Assembly (NCBI GenBank): GCA_019912905.1
Contig: JAIOHO010001085.1
Location: 1-10,478 of the forward strand
Length of the DNA: 10,478 nucleotides
DNA from: Anaerolineae bacterium
GTDB lineage: Bacteria > Chloroflexota > Anaerolineae > Aggregatilineales > Phototrophicaceae
Direction of reading: 5' to 3'
Numbering within the stretch: position 1 is the stretch's first letter; each line of letters opens with the position of its first letter. A program made the position numbers and the translations under genes. The notes beneath the pieces are model-generated. The model was not told the DNA's origin. It did no database searches and saw nothing but the letters and a program-made list of their open reading frames with translations. Below are positions 5,320-10,478 of the stretch, piece after piece.

Positions 5320-5616
5320 GCGGAATCCTCGAATCAGCGGTGGGTCGCGTGCGCATGTGGTCGCTGCAAAAGAAGCGGCCCAGAACGGGCAGGACACGGA
5401 TGATGCGCCAGTGCAAGGAGCCTTTTACGCTGGGCCTCGAACCTGTACTCGCGGCGGATGAGGGTGACACGGCACTGCCTCCAGATTTCCGAAGATATTG
5501 TAACACCGCAAACCTCAACGGTTCCCCGCAGAGATCGTAATATACTGAAATAGAACACTACCTGGGTGGTGAAAAACAAGTCACCACTAACTTCGCAACT
5601 AAGGAAATGTGGGGCA
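5320..5616. other. Divergent intergenic region between the regulator and cheR
   Basis: About 300 bp separate the minus-strand regulator from plus-strand cheR and must hold both promoters. I see no credible gene here; the open frames present are short, lack ribosome binding sites and resemble nothing. A small GCCC/GGGC hairpin lies at 5378-5390. I find no TTAAG-N4-CTTAA copy and no clear minus-strand promoter for the regulator. Confidence 0.6.
5541..5546 (+). promoter_or_regulatory. Candidate -10 element of the chemosensory operon
   Basis: TATACT matches the TATAAT consensus at 5 of 6 positions, in the only AT-rich stretch upstream of cheR. No good -35 hexamer is found at 17 bp; a poor match (TCAACG, 5515-5520) lies 20 bp upstream. 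It would give a leader of about 65 nt before the ATG at 5617. Activation by an unknown factor, or a chance match, is possible. Confidence 0.35.
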
Positions 5617-6996
5617 ATGCTCCCGCGCGCTGGCACCACAACTCACGAGAAGCTATTTGATCTGATCCAATCTCGCACCGGGCTGATACTGGATGCAAAC
5701 CGACGAAAGGATGTAGCCGCTCTTTTTGCGACCATGCTCGCATCCGGGGACATCACCCGGCCTGACGATCTCGTATCCTTCCTGTCTGCTCAATCTGCGA
5801 TCCACCCCTTCTGGCAGCGACTGATTCATGTCGTAACTATTGGTGAGACCTACTTCTTCCGCAACTCGCCGCAGTTTATGGCTCTGCGCACGCAGGTGCT
5901 GCCTGCCCTGATCGAAAAACGCCGTCAGTCGGGCAGCAAGCAGCTGCGGCTGTGGAGCGCGGGCTGTGCAACGGGCGAAGAGCCATATTCCCTGGCGATT
6001 CTGCTGCGCGAATTGCTTCCCGATATCGAAACCTGGAATATCTCTATCCTGGGCACCGACATTAACGAAGCCTATCTGCAAGAGGCCCGTGCGGGTTTGT
6101 ATCGTGCCAGGTCCTTTCGTAATGAAACGCCCGCTGACGTGCGTGAAAACTGGTTCACTGCCGTGGAGGGGGGCTACCAGTTGGATGCGACGGTTCGCCA
6201 GATGGTGGTATTTCGATCGCTGAATCTGACGGCAGACGATTTTCCGTCGTTCGAATCCAATACGATGCACGTGGATGTGATCCTGTGCCGTAACGTCACC
6301 ATTTACTTTGATCGAGACACAACCCGGCAGATCGCGGCTCGCTTCCGCCAGGCGCTCAACGAGGACGGCTGGCTGGTCGTCGGTCACTCCGAGCCGCAGG
6401 CCGATCTGTATGAGGGCCTCACGGCAGAGAATTTTGAAAACACAGTTTTTTATCGGAAGCGCACTGCAACCCTTCCCCGGCAGGAGACGCGAATGACCAG
6501 GCCGATTGTGACTGAATTCACCGCGCCGATCAAACGTCCAGAGAATCACCGTCCTGCGCCAATCCTGGATAAGAGGAAGATGCCGACGTCTGAAACGACA
6601 GCGACCGAGGATTACTGGGCGCGGGCGAAGGCGGCGGCTGACCATGAACAGTGGGATGAGGCGCGGACATGGCTCGACAAGGCGAAAGGCCAGGGTCGAT
6701 TTGAACCGCAGGTGTACTATCTTCATGGGCTGGTTGAGTTGAATGCTGGAAATACCGAACAGGGATTCCGCTTACTGCGTCGAGCCGTGTACTGCGATTC
6801 CAACTTCGCACTGGCACATTACCTGTTGGGCGATCTGTACCACCATCAGGGCGCACGCAAGGAAGCAGCGCGTCACTGGCAGTTTGCGCTCAACGCAGTC
6901 GAACACAATGACTCGCAGCAGGTTCTGCCTTACAGTGACGACTTAACGGTCGAGATGCTGGTGGAACTGCTGGCAGCTCGATTATCCGGGCTATGA
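5617..6996 (+). CDS. cheR: CheR-type MCP methyltransferase with C-terminal TPR domain
   Basis: Transfers methyl groups from S-adenosylmethionine to glutamates of chemoreceptors; 459 aa. A CheR N-terminal helical domain (about 8-70) is followed by GETYFFR (76-82). The methyltransferase fold has the SAM motif SAGCATGEEPYS (114-125), GTDIN (146-150) and CRNVTIYFD (224-232). A Pro/Arg-rich linker (about 285-330) leads to about three TPR-like repeats (332-430). Plain CheR is about 280 aa. CheR proteins with TPR tails occur in alternative chemosensory systems such as Wsp (WspC) and Frz (FrzF), where the TPRs mediate protein contacts. The ATG at 5617 is chosen with AAGGA 11 bp upstream. An in-frame GTG at 5566 would add 17 residues but lacks an SD. 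It is followed after 16 bp by cheW. Confidence 0.92.
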   Translation: MLPRAGTTTHEKLFDLIQSRTGLILDANRRKDVAALFATMLASGDITRPDDLVSFLSAQSAIHPFWQRLIHVVTIGETYFFRNSPQFMALRTQVLPALIEKRRQSGSKQLRLWSAGCATGEEPYSLAILLRELLPDIETWNISILGTDINEAYLQEARAGLYRARSFRNETPADVRENWFTAVEGGYQLDATVRQMVVFRSLNLTADDFPSFESNTMHVDVILCRNVTIYFDRDTTRQIAARFRQALNEDGWLVVGHSEPQADLYEGLTAENFENTVFYRKRTATLPRQETRMTRPIVTEFTAPIKRPENHRPAPILDKRKMPTSETTATEDYWARAKAAADHEQWDEARTWLDKAKGQGRFEPQVYYLHGLVELNAGNTEQGFRLLRRAVYCDSNFALAHYLLGDLYHHQGARKEAARHWQFALNAVEHNDSQQVLPYSDDLTVEMLVELLAARLSGL

Positions 6997-7012
6997 GATG
7001 GGAGTAACCGAG

Positions 7013-7552
7013 ATGTCCCTTCAGGAACATTTCTCAGAGAATGAACTGGAAATCCTTCGCGCGCGGGCCGAGCGAGCTGCCCGGACCCCGCACAGAGACG
7101 GCGATGAGAAAATCGTCACGGCCCTGCAAATCACGCTGGGCGGCGAAGTCTATGCGCTGCCGGTGGAACTGCTGCGAGCCGTTTACGAAAAGGTGATGGT
7201 GGTTCCGATCCCCTGCACGCCGCAGCATGTCACTGGAATCGCCAATATTCGCGGGCGCATCATGCCGGTGCTGGATCTGGCGATACTGCTGAATGCGCCG
7301 CGCCCTACAAGCGATGAGAATTGTGCGCTGGTCGTGGTCTCCAAAGGCGAAATCAGCCTGGCTTTCCAGGTGGAAGGGATTGGCGAAATTACGACCTTCC
7401 CTGCGAGTAGTGTGGGCCCGCTTCCGGCAGGTAGTGAAACATCAGAACGGACCAGCTACCTGAAAGGGATGCTGGCGAACGGCCTCACGTTATTGAATGT
7501 CATTGGCATCCTGGACGATCCCACCCTGGTTGTGGACGATGGGGTGGCGTAG
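7013..7552 (+). CDS. cheW: CheW-like chemotaxis coupling protein
   Basis: A 179-aa adaptor that would link receptors to the histidine kinase CheA in a signalling array. The CheW domain spans about 34-168, with the conserved GIANIRGRIMPVLDLA stretch at 75-90; its NxRG Arg is the array-contact region of the family. A charged 33-residue N-terminal extension (rich in Glu, Arg and Ala) precedes it and is not part of the standard domain. The ATG at 7013 has GGAG 8 bp upstream. An in-frame ATG at 6998, one base after the cheR stop codon, is the alternative and adds 5 residues. It is probably co-transcribed with cheR; a 73-bp gap separates it from mcp1. Confidence 0.93.
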   Translation: MSLQEHFSENELEILRARAERAARTPHRDGDEKIVTALQITLGGEVYALPVELLRAVYEKVMVVPIPCTPQHVTGIANIRGRIMPVLDLAILLNAPRPTSDENCALVVVSKGEISLAFQVEGIGEITTFPASSVGPLPAGSETSERTSYLKGMLANGLTLLNVIGILDDPTLVVDDGVA

Positions 7553-7625
7553 TTCGAACAGGATACATCCAAATCTTTCAAGCACCGCAGACAGAAAACA
7601 GGTACCTAAAGCAAGAAAGAGTCAC

Positions 7626-9467
7626 ATGTTAAAGAAACTGAGTATCACCTACCGACTGAGCATATTGATTGCGTTTTTTGTCGGGCTGTTCATCATACTG
7701 GGCCTCATCGCGTTTCTGGAAGTCGGTGTGCTTGGGCAGTCGATTCAGCACATGGGCACGGAGGATATCGCGCTCCTGGAGAATATGAGAGAACTGCGTG
7801 ATCACATGAGCGACGCGATCATTGTGACGGCGGAGCATGTGCTTTCCAATGATTCTGAGGTCATGGCAAATCTTGAAGAGGAAATCGCCGCAGACAGAGC
7901 TGCCATCGATGAAACCTGGGTCGAGTTGGAAGCGATCTTTGCGACCGATTATGAGCATACGAATACAGAAGAAATTCAGGCTGAATGGCAGGCGCTTATC
8001 ACGATCCAGGATCGCGTTCTCCGTTTCTCCGCTCAGAATCTGAAGGCCAACGCGTATGCATTGGCCGGGGACGAAGGGGAATACGCTGTTCAGTATGACG
8101 TGGTCGTTGAATTGATTGAGGAAATGGAGCCTGGGCTGCACCAGGAAGTTGCTGACCACTTGGCGAGCAGCAGCGATCTGGCGACACGGACCGCACCGAT
8201 GCTTATTTTCTTTGCGACTGCTGCCGCTGTGGTCGTCGCCGTCGGCGCGGGTTGGTGGCTGGCGAGGAGCATTACTCAGCCATTGGCCCGTCTGCGCGAA
8301 GGCGTCCAGAAGATCGGTGCCGGTGACCTGAACCACCGGATTGCCAATGACAGCCAGGATGAAATCGGCACGGTAACCCTGGCATTCAATCAAATGACGG
8401 ACAATCTCCAGCAGATGGTTGAATCCGAAAAAACCAGCCGCGAAGTGCTCCAGCAAACGGTATCCGAATTCATGAATTTTGTCGAGCGGGTGAGCAAGGG
8501 CGATCTGGCGTCGCGTCTTTCGCTGAACGACGACGGGCGCAGCCAGGCGGAAGACAGCGAAGATCTCTACCGGCTTGGCGAGAATCTGAACGTGATGGTT
8601 GAAAGTCTGAACACCATTACGCGCCAGGTGCGTGAAGCGGTCAGCAGTATCACCTCTGCGTCTGCCGAAATCCAGGCGGCCACCACCCAGCAGATCGCCA
8701 GCACCACCGAGCAGGATGCGACGGTGACGCAAACGGTAGCAACCGTGGAAGAAGTGCGAACGACGGTGCAGCAAACTGCGGAGCGGGCACAGGCCGTGGC
8801 GGACGCGGCCCAGCAGTCGGTGGCGGTCTCACGGCAGGGCGAAGAAGCGGTAGACGCGACCATGGATGGGATGATGATCATCCGCCAGCGGGTCGAAAAT
8901 ATTGCCGAAACGATTCTCAGTCTGTCAGAGCGCACACAGCAGATCGGCGAGATCATCAACACCGTCAACGCCATTGCCGACCAGTCCAAACTGCTGGCGC
9001 TGAACGCGAGCATCGAGGCGGCACGGGCGGGCGAAGAGGGTCGCGGTTTCGCGGTCGTGGCGGCGGAAGTGCGCCAACTGGCGGAACAGTCGCGGCAGGC
9101 CACCGCCCGCATCGGCGAAATCCTCAACGAAATCCAGCAGGCGACCAACACCGCCGTGATGGTGACGGAGGAAGGCAGCAAGGGCGCGGAACGCGGCATG
9201 GAGTTGGTGACTCGTGCCGGGGAAGCTATCCGCGATCTGGCGGCGACGCTGGAGGAAGCGACGCAGGCGGCGGTGCAGATTGCCGCCAGCACGCACCAGC
9301 AGACCAATGGGATGAGCCAGCTTGGGTCAGCCATGCAGCAGATCAAACAGGCCAGCACCCAGTCGGCAGCCAGTTCGCGCCAGACCGAACAGAGCGCCCG
9401 CGATCTGACCCAGATGGCTCGCGCACTCGAAGCGGCCACGAATCAGTATATTCTGGAAACCAGCTAG
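7626..9467 (+). CDS. Methyl-accepting chemotaxis protein, two-TM with double HAMP
   Basis: A chemoreceptor of 613 aa. TM1 is at 11-32, followed by an extracytoplasmic, helix-rich, acidic sensor of about 155 residues (35-188) of four-helix-bundle size and TM2 at 190-213. A HAMP domain covers about 214-266 (ITQPLARLREGVQKIGAGDL). A second HAMP-like segment lies at about 280-330 (VSKGDLASRL). The methyl-accepting signalling helices occupy about 331-605. The hairpin tip is IADQSKLLALNASIEAARAG (450-469) followed by EEGRGFAVVAAEVRQLAEQS. Gln-Ser-Lys replaces the common Gln-Thr-Asn. There is no C-terminal CheR-tethering pentapeptide. The start at 7626 follows a weak AAAGAG; the frame stays open upstream but overlaps cheW. 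The ligand is unknown. G+C rises sharply from the sensor part to the signalling part. Confidence 0.94.
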   Translation: MLKKLSITYRLSILIAFFVGLFIILGLIAFLEVGVLGQSIQHMGTEDIALLENMRELRDHMSDAIIVTAEHVLSNDSEVMANLEEEIAADRAAIDETWVELEAIFATDYEHTNTEEIQAEWQALITIQDRVLRFSAQNLKANAYALAGDEGEYAVQYDVVVELIEEMEPGLHQEVADHLASSSDLATRTAPMLIFFATAAAVVVAVGAGWWLARSITQPLARLREGVQKIGAGDLNHRIANDSQDEIGTVTLAFNQMTDNLQQMVESEKTSREVLQQTVSEFMNFVERVSKGDLASRLSLNDDGRSQAEDSEDLYRLGENLNVMVESLNTITRQVREAVSSITSASAEIQAATTQQIASTTEQDATVTQTVATVEEVRTTVQQTAERAQAVADAAQQSVAVSRQGEEAVDATMDGMMIIRQRVENIAETILSLSERTQQIGEIINTVNAIADQSKLLALNASIEAARAGEEGRGFAVVAAEVRQLAEQSRQATARIGEILNEIQQATNTAVMVTEEGSKGAERGMELVTRAGEAIRDLAATLEEATQAAVQIAASTHQQTNGMSQLGSAMQQIKQASTQSAASSRQTEQSARDLTQMARALEAATNQYILETS

Positions 9468-9636
9468 CCGTGCACATCACGTCCGATGCAGCGTTGCACG
9501 AGAACCGGTCAGCCCCAGTCTCAGAGGGCAGCCGATGACGTACAAAGGCGCGGCAGCGAGTCAAGCAGAAGTTCCGAGATTTTCTTCACAAGGGAATGGG
9601 TCTGTGGAAAACAATGCAACAGGGAGGAACCAGCCG
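9468..9636 (+). other. Intergenic spacer between the two MCP genes
   Basis: A 169-bp gap. It contains a weak inverted repeat, CGTGCA at 9469-9474 with TGCACG at 9495-9500, directly after the mcp1 stop codon. No T tract follows, so it is not a convincing terminator. No clear promoter is visible. mcp2 has its own strong ribosome binding site (GGAGG, 9623-9627). Confidence 0.5.
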
Positions 9637-10478
9637 ATGTCAGCTTTTGCTGTCATTGAACGTCAATCGACCCATGAGCAGCAGGTCGAAGCCACAGCCC
9701 AGGCGCGGCGGGTACAGCTTGCCAACCAGACGACCACCATTCTGGCGGTTACCGCCATTGTGTTCATTGTGGTGTTTGCTATCGTCTGGGTGTTTTCACA
9801 GGAATTCATCCAACTGCTGGTTTTCGACGGACTTATGTCTGGGTTGCTGGCGGGAAGCCTGCTTTACAAGTATCTGAAACGCCAGCAGCGGGTGAGGGCG
9901 GGCTTTGTCGTTTTCGTGGCGGGCTTTTTCCTGACTGTGTTTGGCGGAGCGTTTGCCATACCCGGGCTCCTGCCCACCACTGGTCTCGCCTATCTGGTGG
10001 TGATCCTGTACGCCTTTCTTTTGCTCGGCGATCAAGCGGGTCGTTGGATACTGGCAGGCAGCGTCCTGGGGGTATCGGTTGATATCATCTTCGCTGCGTC
10101 TTTCGCTGAAGCCCTGTTTCAACCCCTCGATGGGGGGGTCGAACGCATCGTCATGACGTTTAGCACCGGCTTTGCCCTGCTGGTTGCCGGATTTCTCCTT
10201 CGATCCGTGGTGCTGAATCAGGACGAACACTTCCGACGGTCCCACCTGGCGAACCTTGAGATCGAGCAGCGCGTACAGGCGGAGCAAGACCAGCGTGAGC
10301 GATTAGAGCAGGCCAACCAGGAAATCGAAAATCGGGCCACCCGCGAACAGCAGCAGCGCGAGCAGCTTCAGCGCCTCATCGACCAGGTGCAATCCCTCGT
10401 CGGCAACCTTAACGCCGCCTCCTCTGAAATCCAGGCCGCCGCCACCCAACAAATGGCAAGTGCCACCGAGCAGGATGC
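9637..10478 (+). CDS. Methyl-accepting chemotaxis protein with six-TM sensor (3' end outside window)
   Basis: A partial gene open to the window end, 280 codons visible. The ATG at 9637 has GGAGG 9 bp upstream. A cytoplasmic N-tail rich in Gln/Glu/Ala (1-33) precedes six hydrophobic segments at about 34-53, 61-79, 88-108, 113-131, 136-155 and 171-191. A long Gln/Glu/Arg-rich coiled coil follows (about 205-250), then the start of the MCP signalling domain (SSEIQAAATQQMASATEQD, 262-280). That last part matches residues 345-364 of mcp1 (SAEIQAATTQQIASTTEQD), which identifies the gene as a second receptor. There is no large extracytoplasmic domain and no recognisable HAMP. It may sense within the membrane (redox state, lipid, proton motive force); this is inference. 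The stop codon is beyond the window. Confidence 0.85.
   Translation, partial: MSAFAVIERQSTHEQQVEATAQARRVQLANQTTTILAVTAIVFIVVFAIVWVFSQEFIQLLVFDGLMSGLLAGSLLYKYLKRQQRVRAGFVVFVAGFFLTVFGGAFAIPGLLPTTGLAYLVVILYAFLLLGDQAGRWILAGSVLGVSVDIIFAASFAEALFQPLDGGVERIVMTFSTGFALLVAGFLLRSVVLNQDEHFRRSHLANLEIEQRVQAEQDQRERLEQANQEIENRATREQQQREQLQRLIDQVQSLVGNLNAASSEIQAAATQQMASATEQD

Noticed and set aside
8567..9439. Long minus-strand open frame opposite the mcp1 signalling domain
   Set aside because: It is antisense to a clearly conserved MCP domain. Its Ala/Ser/Cys-rich composition is what the reverse strand of G+C-rich, Ala/Glu/Gln-rich helices yields. No ribosome binding site or known motif was seen.
9796..10287. 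Minus-strand open frame of 163 aa near the right end, and a plus-strand frame at 9596-9877
   Set aside because: Both overlap the mcp2 reading frame, which has a strong SD, six coherent TM segments, a coiled coil and MCP homology. The two frames have no recognisable content.

Overview
This is bacterial DNA of moderately high G+C. It holds two gene blocks transcribed away from each other from a gap at about 5320-5616. No rRNA, tRNA, CRISPR array, transposase or phage gene is visible. The gene set is a copper nitrite reductase fused to a cupredoxin, small haem-copper-like membrane proteins, DUF2249, an NnrS-like protein, a TPR-bearing CheR and MCPs. It is reminiscent of environmental Chloroflexota (Anaerolineae-like). 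That placement is a tentative inference, because the window has no phylogenetic marker.

Left block (minus strand, about 5319 down to 116): a nitrite-respiration / nitrogen-oxide cluster. A cysteine-free Crp/Fnr regulator comes first. After it lies a short gap with an FNR-like palindrome (TTAAG-N4-CTTAA, 4603-4616), a candidate -10 element 32 bp downstream, and a possible 12-codon leader ORF. A tightly packed run of seven genes follows: a 2x[4Fe-4S] ferredoxin, a cupredoxin-NirK fusion, two paralogous small four-helix membrane proteins (139 and 145 aa), a DUF2249 protein, a cupin and an NnrS-like membrane protein. Genes overlap or lie within a few bases of each other. The exception is an 87-bp gap after nirK, which contains a perfect 13-bp hairpin. 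A plausible terminator lies at 12-32.

Right block (plus strand, about 5617 to the window end): chemosensory genes in the order cheR (with a C-terminal TPR region), cheW, mcp1 (two-TM, double-HAMP type) and mcp2 (six-TM sensor). mcp2 runs off the window end and has no stop codon inside it. cheA, cheB and cheY are not in the window and may lie downstream.

How it may work together: NirK reduces nitrite to NO outside the cytoplasmic membrane. The Crp/Fnr protein, likely of the DNR/NnrR type, would switch the operon on. DUF2249, NnrS-like and cupin proteins are common companions of denitrification and NO handling. No norB/norC is present in the window. The two small membrane proteins carry a His/Gly/Pro helix motif that also occurs, with identical spacing, in the NnrS-like protein. 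They are the most intriguing unknowns: candidate haem proteins for electron delivery to NirK or for NO handling.
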